From Burkholderiaceae bacterium (GTDB lineage Bacteria > Pseudomonadota > Gammaproteobacteria > Burkholderiales > Burkholderiaceae), in contig CANHPL010000013.1 in NCBI GenBank assembly GCA_947462685.1, positions 1 through 53,059 of the forward strand: a DNA stretch of 53,059 bases. The letters run 5' to 3'. Below, piece by piece: positions 17,258-27,277 of the stretch. The notes below the pieces were generated by a model, which saw only the letters and a list, made by a program, of their open reading frames with translations, had not been told where the DNA came from and ran no database searches. The position numbers and the translations under genes are program-made. How positions within the stretch are numbered: the first letter of the stretch is position 1; each line of letters starts with the position of its first letter.

Positions 17258-18720
17258 TATCTAGGTAGTACGCTAGTTCCCATTAAATACTCATCTACTG
17301 CTTTGGCGCATTGACGTCCTTCACGAATAGCCCAAACAACGAGTGACTGTCCGCGACGCATATCTCCAGCAGCAAATACTTTAGGGTGATTGGTTTTATA
17401 GGCTTGCTCACCTTCTGTCGTTGCTTTAGCGTTACCGCGTTGATCTTTTTCAATGCCAAAGCCACTCAGAATCTGCTGGGCAGGTGAAACAAATCCCATC
17501 GCTAAAAAGACTAAATCTGCTTTCATCTCAAACTCAGAATTAGGAACTTCAATCATTTTTCCGTCTTTCCACTCTAAGCGCACACCAATCAATTTCTCTA
17601 ACTTACCATTTTTACCTTCGAAACGCTTAGTAGCTACTGACCAGTCGCGTGAACAACCTTCTTCATGGGATGAAGAGGTTCTTAACTTGGTTGGCCAATA
17701 AGGCCACACCAGGGGTTTATTTTCTTCTTCTGGCGGTTGAGGCAGTAATTCAAATTGACTCACTGAATTAGCACCATGGCGGTTGGATGTTCCCACACAA
17801 TCTGAACCTGTATCTCCACCACCAATAACAATGACATCTTTACCACCTGCATGCAATTGATTTTTGTCATCGCCAGCAACTTCTTTATTTTGTGGAATCA
17901 AAAAATCCAAAGCAAAATGAACACCCTCTAGCTCGCGCCCCGGAATTGGTAAATCTCTTGGCTGCTCCGCTCCACCACTAATAATGACAGCATCAAAATC
18001 TTGCAAAATTTGTTCTGGGTCGACCCGTTGTTGTGAGTAATCTTTAATCGCCGGATCAAGCTGCTCTTTACCAACAAAGACCCCCGTCTTAAATGTGACG
18101 CCTTCAGCCTGCATTTGCTCGACACGACGATCAATCAACCATTTTTCCATCTTAAAATCAGGAATGCCGTATCTGAGTAATCCGCCCACTCGATCGTTCT
18201 TTTCAAAAACGGTAACATCATGCCCAACGCGAGCGAGTTGTTGGGCAGCGGCCATCCCCGCAGGCCCAGACCCAACAATAGCAATTTTTTTACCGGTTTT
18301 ATGAGTAGGTACTTGCGGCTTTACCCAAGATTTTTCCCAAGCACGATCAATAATGGCATGCTCAATAGATTTAATCCCGACAGGTAAATTATTAATACTT
18401 AATGTACAAGCAGCTTCACACGGAGCTGGGCAAATACGCCCTGTAAATTCCGGGAAGTTATTCGTTGAATGCAAAACTTCAATCGCTTGCTGCCAATCAT
18501 TGTCATACACCAAATTGTTGAAGTCAGGAATAATGTTATTGACTGGACAACCATTATTACAAAAGGGTATGCCACAATCCATGCAACGCGCACTTTGTGT
18601 TTTAGCTTCATCATCCGTGAGCGCAGCAACAAATTCTTTATAGTGTTTGACTCGCTGAACGGGCACTTCATAATGTTCAGATAATCTATCAAAGTCCATA
18701 AAACCAGTAATTTTTCCCAT
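17257..18720 (-). CDS. gltD: Glutamate synthase (NADPH) small subunit GltD
   Basis: 487 residues. It passes electrons from NADPH via FAD and 4Fe-4S clusters to GltB. The N-terminal cluster cysteines are in [17 protein letters not shown] (about 47-63) and [12 protein letters not shown] (about 95-106). FAD and NADPH sites are [19 protein letters not shown] (about 148-166) and [14 protein letters not shown]. The C-terminal FAD site [16 protein letters not shown] is intact. It lies 35 bases downstream of gltB. Confidence 0.98.
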   Translation of the reverse strand: MGKITGFMDFDRLSEHYEVPVQRVKHYKEFVAALTDDEAKTQSARCMDCGIPFCNNGCPVNNIIPDFNNLVYDNDWQQAIEVLHSTNNFPEFTGRICPAPCEAACTLSINNLPVGIKSIEHAIIDRAWEKSWVKPQVPTHKTGKKIAIVGSGPAGMAAAQQLARVGHDVTVFEKNDRVGGLLRYGIPDFKMEKWLIDRRVEQMQAEGVTFKTGVFVGKEQLDPAIKDYSQQRVDPEQILQDFDAVIISGGAEQPRDLPIPGRELEGVHFALDFLIPQNKEVAGDDKNQLHAGGKDVIVIGGGDTGSDCVGTSNRHGANSVSQFELLPQPPEEENKPLVWPYWPTKLRTSSSHEEGCSRDWSVATKRFEGKNGKLEKLIGVRLEWKDGKMIEVPNSEFEMKADLVFLAMGFVSPAQQILSGFGIEKDQRGNAKATTEGEQAYKTNHPKVFAAGDMRRGQSLVVWAIREGRQCAKAVDEYLMGTSVLPR

Positions 18721-18755
18721 ACGACCCCTCTATTCTTTCTATTCGCTGACTAGTA

Positions 18756-21700
18756 TTAAACCGCTGTCACTTGTTGATTACCTTGTGCTTTTGCCCATAA
18801 CTCACCAAGTGCACGCTTGTATTCTGTTGGGAATACTTTGACAAATTGTCGACGTGCAGAATCCCAGTCACGCAATATGGCCTTGGCTTGTTCTGACCCA
18901 GTGTATTTAAAGTGTCGCTCAATTAAATCCTTTAAGATCACTTCATCAGTTAAACGCTCACCGCCATCTTTTACATCGTGGGGCGCGTGCCATTGCTCTT
19001 TTGGAACAGATTGTTCTTGCTCACTCGAAGGCAATACCTTGTCTAAAAGGGCCATAGTTGTATTACAACGCTTCGCAAACAATCCGTCTTGATCATACAC
19101 ATACGCTATTCCACCACTCATACCAGCAGCAAAATTACGGCCAGTATCTCCGAGAACAACAATGGTACCTCCTGTCATGTATTCAGCGCCATGATCACCA
19201 GTACCTTCAACAACTGCGATAGCACCCGAGTTTCTAACGGCAAAACGCTCGCCAGCAACACCGTTAAAATAGGCTTCACCACCAATGGCACCATACAACA
19301 CAGTATTACCAACAATGATGTTGTCTGCTGAATTTTCTTTAAATTCATTTGGTGTTCTAACAATCACGCGGCCACCAGATAAACCTTTGCCGACGTAATC
19401 GTTGGCATCACCAACGAGGTCAAATGTAACGCCATGTGCCAAAAAAGCAGCAAAACTTTGTCCTGCAGTACCATTAAACTGCACATGAATAGTGTCATCC
19501 GGCAAGCCGCCATGTCCATATCGTTTTGCAACTTCTCCAGACATCATGGCACCAACGGTTCTATTGACGTTTCGGACAGGATGAATAAATGATACTTTTT
19601 CGCCAGTTTCAATGGCAAGATGCGCCTTCGCAATTAACTCATTATCTAAAGCATTGCCCAAATTATGGTCTTGAGTTGATACTTGTCGGCGATCATTACT
19701 CATCGCGTGAACTGGCTGAGCGAATATTTTCTTGAAATCAAGTCCTTTAGCTTTCCAATGTTCAATACCTTTTTTGGTATCTAACAAATCAACGCGTCCG
19801 ACTAATTCATCAAAAGTTCGAATACCGAGTTGTGCCATGATTTCTCTTACTTCTTCTGCAATGTAGAAGAAGAAATTAACGACATACTCTGGCTTTCCTG
19901 AAAACTTTGCACGAAGTACTGGATCCTGTGTTGCCACGCCGACTGGACAAGTATTGAGATGACATTTGCGCATCATAATACAACCCTCAACAACAAGTGG
20001 TGCTGTTGCGAAACCAAATTCATCGGCGCCCAGTAACGCGCCAATGACCACATCACGACCTGTTTTCATTTGACCATCTGCTTGAACACGTATACGCCCG
20101 CGCAGACCATTCAGAACTAATGTCTGTTGCGTTTCAGCTAAGCCCAATTCCCATGGTGATCCTGCATGTTTAATAGAGGATAAAGGTGAAGCGCCTGTTC
20201 CGCCATCATGACCAGAAATCACAACGTGATCTGCCTTAGCTTTTGCTACACCAGCCGCAACAGTTCCAACGCCGACCTCGGACACTAACTTCACGGATAC
20301 ATCAGCTTTTGGATTAACATTTTTTAAATCATGAATCAATTGCGCTAAATCTTCAATAGAGTAAATATCATGATGAGGTGGTGGTGAAATTAATCCTACG
20401 CCTGGTACAGAATAGCGCAACTTTCCAATATAGTCGGATACCTTACTACCTGGTAATTGGCCGCCTTCTCCAGGTTTTGCTCCCTGAGCCATCTTGATTT
20501 GAATTTGGTCAGCTGATGATAGGTACTCCGCAGTCACGCCAAATCGACCTGATGCAACTTGCTTAATTTTTGAGCGTAACGAATCTCCCGCCTGCAATTT
20601 AATATCTGCCTCAATGACATCTTTACCAAGCTGACTTGCAAGCGTTTCGCCTGCAGCAATAGGAATGCCTTTTAATTCATTTCGATAACGGTTCTGATCT
20701 TCTCCACCTTCACCGGTGTTGGATTTTCCACCAATACGATTCATGGCAACGGCTAACGTGGCATGAGCTTCTGTTGAAATAGAACCTAATGACATTGCGC
20801 CTGTGGCAAAACGTTTCACAATCTCTTTTGCAGGCTCAACCTCTGCCACATCAATAGCTTTACTTGGGTCTAATTTAAATTCAAATAAGCCACGTAAAGT
20901 CATATGTCGACGACTTTGATCGTTAATTAAATTGGCATATTCCTTAAATGTTTGATAACCACCTTTTTCTGGTCCAACCCTTGTGGAATGTTGCAGCTTC
21001 GCAATAGAGTCAGGTGTCCACATATGATCTTCACCACGAATACGATAGGCATATTCTCCGCCTGCATCTAACATGTGTTGCAAAACCGGATCTTCACTAA
21101 AAGCTAAGCGATGCATTTTTAAGGCTTCTTCTGCGACATCAAAAATACCAATACCGCCGATATTCGAAGCTGTTCCCAAGAAGTATTTATTTACTAATTC
21201 TTCTGATAATCCAATTGCTTCAAAAATTTGCGAACCTGTATACGACATGTATGTGGAGATACCCATTTTTGACATCACTTTTTGTAAGCCCTTGCCTACG
21301 GCTTTGACAAAGTTTTTGATTGCTTTTTCAGGTGATAAGTCGCCAGTAAATCCTTCTGATAACTTGGCTAAAGTTTCCATCGCCAAATAAGGATGTACCG
21401 CTTCTGCACCATAGCCTGCTAACAATGCAAAATGATGGGTCTCTCTTGCAGATCCGGTCTCCACCACAAGTCCTGTACTAGTTCTAAGGCCTTTCTGAAC
21501 GAGGTGCTGATGAATCGTTGATGTGACTAATAGCGCTGGTATTGCTACATACTCTTGTGATATCTGTCGATCACTCACAATCAAAATATTAAATCCTAAT
21601 TTGACGGCATCTACAGCTTCTGCACACAATGACGCAAGACGTGCCTCAATCCCATCTTTACCCCAAGCAACTGGATAGCAAATATCTAGTTCATGCGCTC

Positions 21701-23504
21701 TAAACTTGCCGCCTGTGTAGTGCTCAATATGTCTAATTTTTGTAATATCATCAAAATCTAATATCGGTTGAGTGACCTCTAAACGCATTGGCGGGTTGAT
21801 ATTATTTGTATCAAGGAGATTTGGCTTGGGGCCAATAAATGACACAAGTGACATCACCATGTTTTCACGGATGGAGTCAATCGGCGGATTGGTAACTTGC
21901 GCAAATAATTGTTTAAAGTAGTTATAAAGCACTTTGTTTTTATTCGACAATACTGCGAGTGGGCTGTCATTACCCATTGATCCGACAGCCTCTTCACCCG
22001 TTTGTGCCATTGGTGCCATTAAAAACTTCAGATCTTCTTGTGAATATCCAAATGCTTGTTGACGATCTAATAATTTGGCTGCAGGACGAATATGTTGTTG
22101 ATCATCTAATTGATCAACTTTTTTCACATCGATGATATCGAGCTTAATACGGACTGCTTCAATCCAACTTTTGTAAGGCTTTGCTTTTGCTAATGACTCT
22201 TTGAGCTCACTATCTTCAATAATGCGCCCTTGCTCCATATCAATCAGGAACATTTTTCCTGGCTGCAAACGCCATTTTTTTACAATTTTACTTTCTGGAA
22301 AATTTAATACGCCAGCTTCCGAGGCCATGACGACTAAATCATCGTCCGTGACATAGTATCTCGCTGGACGTAGTCCATTTCTATCGAGGGTGGCACCGAT
22401 TTGACGACCATCTGTAAATGCGATTGCTGCTGGCCCATCCCATGGCTCCATCATGGCTGCATGGTACTCATAAAAAGCGCGCCGATTTTCGTCCATCAGC
22501 GTGTGTTGTTCCCATGCCTCTGGAATCATCATCATCATGGCATGTGCTAATGGATAGCCTGCCATGACTAATAGTTCCAAACAATTATCAAAACTTGCTG
22601 TATCGGACTGACCTGGGTATATTAACGGCCAAAGTTTTTCTAGATCACTGCCTAAAACTGGGGACTTAATACCACCGGTTCTAGCATTAATCCAGTTTAC
22701 GTTTCCTTTAACTGTATTAATTTCTCCATTGTGCGCAATCATGCGATACGGGTGAGCCAATTCCCACGCGGGAAATGTGTTTGTTGAGAATCGTTGATGG
22801 ACAAGTGCTAAGGCTGAAACAACCGTTTCGTCTTGTAAATCTGTATAGTAAGCTCCAACTTGATTAGCTAAGAGCAATCCCTTATAAACAATTGTTCTTG
22901 CAGACATAGATGTTACAAAATACTCTTTTCCATGTTGCAACTCTAAATTTTGAATGGCATGACTTGCTGACTTACGAATGACATATAGCTTGCGCTCTAA
23001 AGCATCCGTAGTCATGATATCCCTACCACGACCAATAAAAATTTGACGAATCACCGGCTCAGATGTTCTGACATTTGGCGACATGGGCATGTCTGTGTCT
23101 ACCGGCACATCTCGCCACCCTAAAATTACTTGACCTTCAATGCGGACAGTTCTCTCCAATTCTTGTTCACATGCCAGACGTGATGCACTTTCTTTGGGTA
23201 AGAACACCATCCCGACCCCATACTCACCTTCTGGTGGCAATCGGACGTCTTTCTTTGCCATTTCAGATCGATAGAATGCATCAGGTATTTGTATCAAGAT
23301 GCCTGCACCATCACCCATTAACGCATCTGCCCCAACCGCACCGCGATGATCTAAGTTTTCTAAAATCTTTAACCCCTGCTCGACAATACTATGGGCACGA
23401 AGTCCTTTAATGTGTGCCACAAAGCCAACACCGCAAGCATCGTGCTCATTTCTTGGGTCGTATAACCCTTGCTGTTCTGGTCGCAAAAGAGATGGATTTA
23501 ACAT
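18756..23504 (-). CDS. gltB: Glutamate synthase (NADPH) large subunit GltB
   Basis: 1582 residues, the usual size. It makes two glutamates from glutamine and 2-oxoglutarate. A 23-residue propeptide precedes the nucleophilic Cys24 ([10 protein letters not shown]) of the class II amidotransferase domain (to about 430). The FMN-binding synthase domain (about 850-1200) includes [11 protein letters not shown] and [18 protein letters not shown], and the 3Fe-4S cysteines lie in [15 protein letters not shown]. The C-terminal beta-helix (GXGXG repeats) spans about 1280-1500. With gltD it forms a two-gene operon with its own promoter. Confidence 0.98.
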   Translation of the reverse strand: MLNPSLLRPEQQGLYDPRNEHDACGVGFVAHIKGLRAHSIVEQGLKILENLDHRGAVGADALMGDGAGILIQIPDAFYRSEMAKKDVRLPPEGEYGVGMVFLPKESASRLACEQELERTVRIEGQVILGWRDVPVDTDMPMSPNVRTSEPVIRQIFIGRGRDIMTTDALERKLYVIRKSASHAIQNLELQHGKEYFVTSMSARTIVYKGLLLANQVGAYYTDLQDETVVSALALVHQRFSTNTFPAWELAHPYRMIAHNGEINTVKGNVNWINARTGGIKSPVLGSDLEKLWPLIYPGQSDTASFDNCLELLVMAGYPLAHAMMMMIPEAWEQHTLMDENRRAFYEYHAAMMEPWDGPAAIAFTDGRQIGATLDRNGLRPARYYVTDDDLVVMASEAGVLNFPESKIVKKWRLQPGKMFLIDMEQGRIIEDSELKESLAKAKPYKSWIEAVRIKLDIIDVKKVDQLDDQQHIRPAAKLLDRQQAFGYSQEDLKFLMAPMAQTGEEAVGSMGNDSPLAVLSNKNKVLYNYFKQLFAQVTNPPIDSIRENMVMSLVSFIGPKPNLLDTNNINPPMRLEVTQPILDFDDITKIRHIEHYTGGKFRAHELDICYPVAWGKDGIEARLASLCAEAVDAVKLGFNILIVSDRQISQEYVAIPALLVTSTIHQHLVQKGLRTSTGLVVETGSARETHHFALLAGYGAEAVHPYLAMETLAKLSEGFTGDLSPEKAIKNFVKAVGKGLQKVMSKMGISTYMSYTGSQIFEAIGLSEELVNKYFLGTASNIGGIGIFDVAEEALKMHRLAFSEDPVLQHMLDAGGEYAYRIRGEDHMWTPDSIAKLQHSTRVGPEKGGYQTFKEYANLINDQSRRHMTLRGLFEFKLDPSKAIDVAEVEPAKEIVKRFATGAMSLGSISTEAHATLAVAMNRIGGKSNTGEGGEDQNRYRNELKGIPIAAGETLASQLGKDVIEADIKLQAGDSLRSKIKQVASGRFGVTAEYLSSADQIQIKMAQGAKPGEGGQLPGSKVSDYIGKLRYSVPGVGLISPPPHHDIYSIEDLAQLIHDLKNVNPKADVSVKLVSEVGVGTVAAGVAKAKADHVVISGHDGGTGASPLSSIKHAGSPWELGLAETQQTLVLNGLRGRIRVQADGQMKTGRDVVIGALLGADEFGFATAPLVVEGCIMMRKCHLNTCPVGVATQDPVLRAKFSGKPEYVVNFFFYIAEEVREIMAQLGIRTFDELVGRVDLLDTKKGIEHWKAKGLDFKKIFAQPVHAMSNDRRQVSTQDHNLGNALDNELIAKAHLAIETGEKVSFIHPVRNVNRTVGAMMSGEVAKRYGHGGLPDDTIHVQFNGTAGQSFAAFLAHGVTFDLVGDANDYVGKGLSGGRVIVRTPNEFKENSADNIIVGNTVLYGAIGGEAYFNGVAGERFAVRNSGAIAVVEGTGDHGAEYMTGGTIVVLGDTGRNFAAGMSGGIAYVYDQDGLFAKRCNTTMALLDKVLPSSEQEQSVPKEQWHAPHDVKDGGERLTDEVILKDLIERHFKYTGSEQAKAILRDWDSARRQFVKVFPTEYKRALGELWAKAQGNQQVTAV

Positions 23505-23532
23505 TGAATTGTCCTAAAAGAAGAGAAAGGTG

Positions 23533-23551
23533 TTCCTATTCCATATAGGAA
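23533..23551 (-). promoter_or_regulatory. Stem-loop in the gltB leader
   Basis: TTCCTAT (23533-23539) and ATAGGAA (23545-23551) form a perfect 7-bp stem with a 5-base loop between the gltB promoter and its ribosome site (AGGA, about 7 bases before the ATG). It may affect message stability; no regulator can be named. Confidence 0.35.
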
Positions 23552-23570
23552 AAACCCTAATTAACTTAAC

Positions 23571-23599
23571 ACTATAGGGGAATTGTTAAATGACATCAA
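23571..23599 (-). promoter_or_regulatory. gltBD promoter (sigma-70-like)
   Basis: Minus strand: -35 TTGATG (23594-23599), 17-base spacer, -10 TATAGT (23571-23576). Predicted start near 23564 and a leader of about 60 bases. No other convincing promoter lies between the transposase-like gene and gltB. Confidence 0.7.
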
Positions 23600-23606
23600 A
23601 CATTAC

Positions 23607-23677
23607 AACAACGACTCTGTCCCCATTATTGAGATTGTGCTAGTTAATCTAATTTTAACCCGGGGACAGAGTTGTCG
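23607..23677. repeat. REP-like inverted repeat with GGGGACAGAG arms
   Basis: ACTCTGTCCCC (23614-23624) is mirrored by GGGGACAGAGT (23662-23672): 11 perfect pairs, with a further imperfect 4-5 on the outer side, separated by 37 bases. The right arm ends a few bases past the stop of the transposase-like gene. Palindromes with ends of this kind accompany REP-associated tyrosine transposases. No second copy was noticed in the window. It has no T tract, so a terminator role is less likely. Confidence 0.6.
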
Positions 23678-23678
23678 A

Positions 23679-24254
23679 TCAATGGTTAAATAGCCTGGGT
23701 GTATGAGGCTCTTTTTCTAAGACTATATTTTTCCAGTGACGTTGGCGCTCAAATGGGGTGTTTCCCAAAGCCCAAAAAGGCAGTACATCTTGAAGTCCAT
23801 AGTTTGGTTCAAGCCCAATGTGGATTTTATAACTTGACCAAACATAATCTTCTAGATTTTGCACGAGGTGCTCTTTAAGTGGGCTTTGTTCAATTTTCTT
23901 TTGAAATAGCAAAATTTCTTGATCATTTTTGATCGCGTGTGAATAATACCTGCCGGCCCAAATACTTCCTTTATGCTGATACATTTGGTTATATAACTGT
24001 GTAAATCTCCTGCATAGTGATTGCATGGTTCTGGCTAATGACATATCAAATAGGGGAGTAACTAAAATTTGCGTTTGATTTGGCAAAATCACATAGGCAT
24101 GCAACGTCATCTTGTAATTTTTAGCCGCATCTCTTAACCAGGCCAAAAACTCGAGTTTTAGCTCATCGTGATCAAAAATAGAAAGGGAAGGGCTACCGCG
24201 TAACACGATGTAATACAATTGCCCAGGAATAATCTGGCGAGCTTTTCTAACCAC
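23679..24254 (-). CDS. REP-associated transposase-like protein (Y1_Tnp fold), HUH motif lost
   Basis: 191 residues from GTG at 24252-24254, which lies two bases after the ponA stop; an open frame reaches up to 24311 but only inside ponA. The N-terminus (RKARQIIPGQLYYIVLRG), the middle (HAYVILPNQTQILVTP, 52-67), the GSIWAGRYYSHAI segment and YVWSSYKIHIG match the RAYT/transposase IS200-like domain. In active enzymes the middle motif is PNHxH; here both histidines are glutamine (Q60, Q62). I recall similar single-copy genes beside gltB in other Burkholderiales with the same loss, which suggests a domesticated, non-transposing role. Function unknown. Confidence 0.8.
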   Translation of the reverse strand: MVRKARQIIPGQLYYIVLRGSPSLSIFDHDELKLEFLAWLRDAAKNYKMTLHAYVILPNQTQILVTPLFDMSLARTMQSLCRRFTQLYNQMYQHKGSIWAGRYYSHAIKNDQEILLFQKKIEQSPLKEHLVQNLEDYVWSSYKIHIGLEPNYGLQDVLPFWALGNTPFERQRHWKNIVLEKEPHTPRLFNH

Positions 24255-24256
24255 AA

Positions 24257-26500
24257 CTAGTCCATGAGGGAGGTATAGGATGCTCGATTGGTAAATTCTG
24301 GAACAGTCCAATCGCCGTCAATACTTACCACACCGTCAGGTGGGGAACGCGGCGACTCTGGAACTCCCTCTAGTGCTTTAGCCATATAGTTAATCCATAT
24401 TGGTAAAGACAAGCCTCCACCCGTTTCGTTACTTCCTAAACTTTTAGGGCGATCAAAGCCCATCCAAACTACGGCAGATAAATTTGGATGATATCCAGCA
24501 AACCATGCATCGTGAGCGTCGTTGGTTGTTCCCGTTTTACCTGCAATATCATTTCTGCCTAATTTTGCTCTTGCGGTCGCTGCAGTTCCAGATCTTGTTA
24601 CTTCCTGCATCAGACTATCCATTACAAATGCGGTTTTTGCGTCAAGTACTCGCATTGACTCATCGCCCACTGAACTTGGTGGAGCTTGGAATATGACGCG
24701 ACCCTTTGCATCCACAATTTTATTGATTAAATAAGGATTCACATCATACCCACCATTTGCAAAAATACTATAACCTACCGACATTTGTAATGGCGTAGCA
24801 GAACCAGCGCCAAGGGCTAGAGTTAAATAAGGAGGATTTTTTTCTGGTGAAAAACCAAAACGTTGAATGTATTTTTGAGTATATTGAGTTCCTACAGATC
24901 GCATAATACGTACTGAAACTAAATTCTTTGAACGAGCGAGAGCACTTCTCACCGTCATCACCCCATCAGTTTTTCCATCATAGTTTTTTGGCTCCCAAGC
25001 TTTACCGCCAGTTTCAGAACCCCCAATCGATAAGTAAGCGTCATTCACTAAAGTTCTCGGCATGATGCCTTTTTCAACCCCAGCGGCATAAATAAATGGC
25101 TTAAAGGATGACCCTGGTTGGCGTTCTGCTTGTATTGCATGATTGAATTGAGAAACTTTAAAATCAAATCCCCCCACCATCGCGTTAATTGCTCCCGATT
25201 TCGGATCTAATGAAATCAATGCTCCCTGAACTTCAGGCATTTGCGTAATTTGCCAAATACCATTGCTGGTTTGTGACACCCGAATAATGGAGCCCGGTTT
25301 AATTTGAATCTTAGGTTGCGCAGTATTCACGAGACCCTCACGACCAATGCGCAAACCATCAGGTTTAATTCGAATCGTTTCACCTGATGATACAAATACC
25401 TGTACCTCTTGGAGACTAGCCTTAAGAACAACTCCAGACTGCATTTCATCGCTAGCTGGGTGATCAATTAATGCATTATCGAGTATACGTTTGCTTTCCT
25501 TGCTTTCTAGATTGGCTTTAGGTAATTCAACAAAACCTTCTGGTCCACGATAACCATGTTTCACGTCATAATCCAAAATACCTTTTCTTAAGGCGTTATA
25601 TGCGGCCTCTTGTTTCGTTTTATTAATCGTTGTGTAAACTTTTAATCCTTGAATATACACATTTTCACCATACATACTGACCAATAAACTTCTCGCATAT
25701 TCAGCTGCATAATCTGCATGGACATTGAACTCTTTACCTAGTCCCTTTACTTGCAACTCTTCTAAAATAGCGTTGCCATATTCTTCATTTGAGATGTACT
25801 TAAGATCTCGCATTCTCTGTAAAATATAGTCTTGGCGGATCTTTGCTCTTCGAAAATTAACTACTGGGTTATAAGCTGATGGGGCTTTTGGTAAGCCGGC
25901 TAACATCGCTGATTCAGCAATCGTTAAATCTTGAACTTCTTTTCCAAAATAAATTCTTGCAGCACTCGCAAAACCATAAGATCGTTGACCTAAATAAATT
26001 TGATTCATATAGAGCTCTAAAATTTTATCTTTGGAAAGATTTTTTTCTATTTTGAGCGCTAGTAGAATTTCGTAAACTTTTCGATTTAGCGTTTTTTCAT
26101 TAGTCAGAAAAAAATTACGCGCTACTTGCATTGTTATCGTGGAAGCACCTTGTGAGTATTTACCACTTAAGTTCACTAATGCTGCTCTAGCAATACCCTG
26201 CAGGTCTACACCTGGATGATCATAAAATCGATCATCTTCTATGGATATCACCGCATTTTTGAGACTTGCAGGAAATTCATTAATACGCGTAACATTCCGT
26301 CGCTCCTCTCCAAATTCGCCAATCATTTCGTTGTCAGTTGTGTAGATTCTTAATGGGACTTTAGGGCGATAGTCTGTAATAACTTCTAATGAAGGCAAAT
26401 TGGGAGTCGCCAATAGTGCAACAAAGGCAAGCATCATTGCGGCACTTAGAATGCCCGCAATTGACAAAATAACAATTCCGAAAATGAATTTCTTCAACAT
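24257..26500 (-). CDS. ponA: Penicillin-binding protein 1A (bifunctional PBP)
   Basis: 747 residues. An N-terminal membrane anchor (about 6-30) is followed by the GT51 glycosyltransferase domain with SIEDDRFYDHPGVD (about 86-99), QGASTITMQVARNFFL (about 117-132) and KILELYMNQIYLGQRSYGFASAA. The transpeptidase has SxxK in RQPGSSFKPFIYAAG (about 455-469), SKN, and AGKTGTTND (about 650-658). It polymerises and cross-links peptidoglycan in the periplasm. It is divergent from the secretin unit, and a transposase-like gene follows 2 bases after its stop. Confidence 0.97.
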   Translation of the reverse strand: MLKKFIFGIVILSIAGILSAAMMLAFVALLATPNLPSLEVITDYRPKVPLRIYTTDNEMIGEFGEERRNVTRINEFPASLKNAVISIEDDRFYDHPGVDLQGIARAALVNLSGKYSQGASTITMQVARNFFLTNEKTLNRKVYEILLALKIEKNLSKDKILELYMNQIYLGQRSYGFASAARIYFGKEVQDLTIAESAMLAGLPKAPSAYNPVVNFRRAKIRQDYILQRMRDLKYISNEEYGNAILEELQVKGLGKEFNVHADYAAEYARSLLVSMYGENVYIQGLKVYTTINKTKQEAAYNALRKGILDYDVKHGYRGPEGFVELPKANLESKESKRILDNALIDHPASDEMQSGVVLKASLQEVQVFVSSGETIRIKPDGLRIGREGLVNTAQPKIQIKPGSIIRVSQTSNGIWQITQMPEVQGALISLDPKSGAINAMVGGFDFKVSQFNHAIQAERQPGSSFKPFIYAAGVEKGIMPRTLVNDAYLSIGGSETGGKAWEPKNYDGKTDGVMTVRSALARSKNLVSVRIMRSVGTQYTQKYIQRFGFSPEKNPPYLTLALGAGSATPLQMSVGYSIFANGGYDVNPYLINKIVDAKGRVIFQAPPSSVGDESMRVLDAKTAFVMDSLMQEVTRSGTAATARAKLGRNDIAGKTGTTNDAHDAWFAGYHPNLSAVVWMGFDRPKSLGSNETGGGLSLPIWINYMAKALEGVPESPRSPPDGVVSIDGDWTVPEFTNRASYTSLMD

Positions 26501-26505
26501 GATAA

Positions 26506-26534
26506 AACTCCAAATGGGGAATTCCCATGGAGTT
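26506..26534 (-). promoter_or_regulatory. Hairpin covering the ponA ribosome-binding site
   Basis: AACTCCA (26506-26512) pairs with TGGAGTT (26528-26534); on the minus strand the GGAG that serves as Shine-Dalgarno for ponA lies in the distal arm. Between the arms is a second palindrome, GGGAATTCCC (26517-26526). Folding would hide the ribosome site, so translation of ponA could be controlled. This is inference from the sequence only. Confidence 0.4.
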
Positions 26535-26586
26535 GCATATAAGACTTAACTAGCGCTTTAAGGGCTGAATTTTGATTCATGCATCG

Positions 26587-26619
26587 ATTATAAGGATGGC
26601 AAGAGAAGTATCGATACTT
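26587..26619 (-). promoter_or_regulatory. ponA promoter -10 with 14-bp palindrome at -35
   Basis: A perfect TATAAT -10 (26587-26592, minus strand) lies about 90 bases before the ponA ATG. At the -35 position there is no consensus hexamer; instead a 14-bp perfect palindrome AAGTATCGATACTT (26606-26619) is centred there. This fits a promoter whose -35 is replaced or overlapped by a regulator site. The same site sits about 75 bases upstream of the plus-strand secretin unit. Confidence 0.45.
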
Positions 26620-26692
26620 TCTGACAACAAAATCATCCAATTTAACCCTCCATAGGACTTTCATGGCTTGAAATTCTTGTGAACAATAGCGA

Positions 26693-27277
26693 ATGAACAT
26701 TTTATCTATCTCGTCTTCTGCAAAAATCGATCCTGAAACTGGTGAAGTACTTCATCACAATTCTCCAGAACCACTTCACTCAAATTTAAAAAGCGTTAAG
26801 GGATTCATCCAAAAAAATATAGTCTTCATTTTGTTATTTATATTAATTCTTAACGCTTCTACTATAGCTATTGTTTACTATTCTTTGAAAAATGATATTG
26901 CATTTATGCATTCACAATTCGACTCACTTTTTGTTGGTGTTGAAGATAGTGAAGCGCGGGTCGAGCAAATGATTGAGAACGTGGAGGAAATAAGCAATAA
27001 AATTTCAGAAGTATTGGAGGATGAAGAGGAATTTGCAAGTAAAAATTTTTGGGGTGATGCACAAACAGCATCCCATCTTCAAAGTATTAAATACATTGGA
27101 TTTTACGAAGTCAATCGACAACGAATTGCATATACAAAATCGCAATTGGGGAATCGATTTTTAACCCAAAATGAAGCTTTTAATCATTCCTGGCGTGTCA
27201 AAGAAATTACTGACCTTTATATTACTCTGGTTGGTGAGAATGACAAAACTTACACCATACATAAAACGGAAAATTAA
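26693..27277 (+). CDS. Bitopic inner-membrane protein with PilP/GspC-like C-terminal domain
   Basis: 194 residues. A polar cytoplasmic start is followed by one membrane helix (about 42-64), an acidic, probably coiled-coil stretch (about 84-112), then a beta-rich domain (about 130-190: IKYIGFYEVNRQRIAYTKSQ ... SWRVKEITDLYITLV) whose pattern resembles the homology region of PilP and GspC, which dock onto secretin N0 domains. Its stop overlaps the start of the secretin gene (TAATG). No Shine-Dalgarno is seen; an in-frame TAG two codons upstream fixes the start. Distant similarity judged by eye, so the family call is tentative. Confidence 0.55.
   Translation: MNILSISSSAKIDPETGEVLHHNSPEPLHSNLKSVKGFIQKNIVFILLFILILNASTIAIVYYSLKNDIAFMHSQFDSLFVGVEDSEARVEQMIENVEEISNKISEVLEDEEEFASKNFWGDAQTASHLQSIKYIGFYEVNRQRIAYTKSQLGNRFLTQNEAFNHSWRVKEITDLYITLVGENDKTYTIHKTEN

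Noticed and set aside
18817..23410. Several plus-strand frames of 80-111 codons over gltB
   Set aside because: Shadows of a conserved 1582-residue gene; none has a ribosome site or recognisable product.
23679..24254. Intact IS200/REP transposon
   Set aside because: No flanking ends or target duplication are visible apart from one palindrome, and the catalytic histidines are missing.
24255..24311. Upstream extension of the transposase-like gene
   Set aside because: It lies inside the ponA coding end; the family N-terminus begins near RKARQ, just after the GTG at 24254.
26596..26655. Plus-strand 19-codon open frame (MAREVSILSDNK...) before the secretin unit
   Set aside because: Very short, overlaps the palindrome/promoter region, resembles nothing I know; a shift to another frame would be needed to connect it to the next gene.
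26494..26700. Minus-strand 68-codon frame upstream of ponA
   Set aside because: Covers the regulatory region and would overlap the ponA start; no family resemblance or ribosome site.
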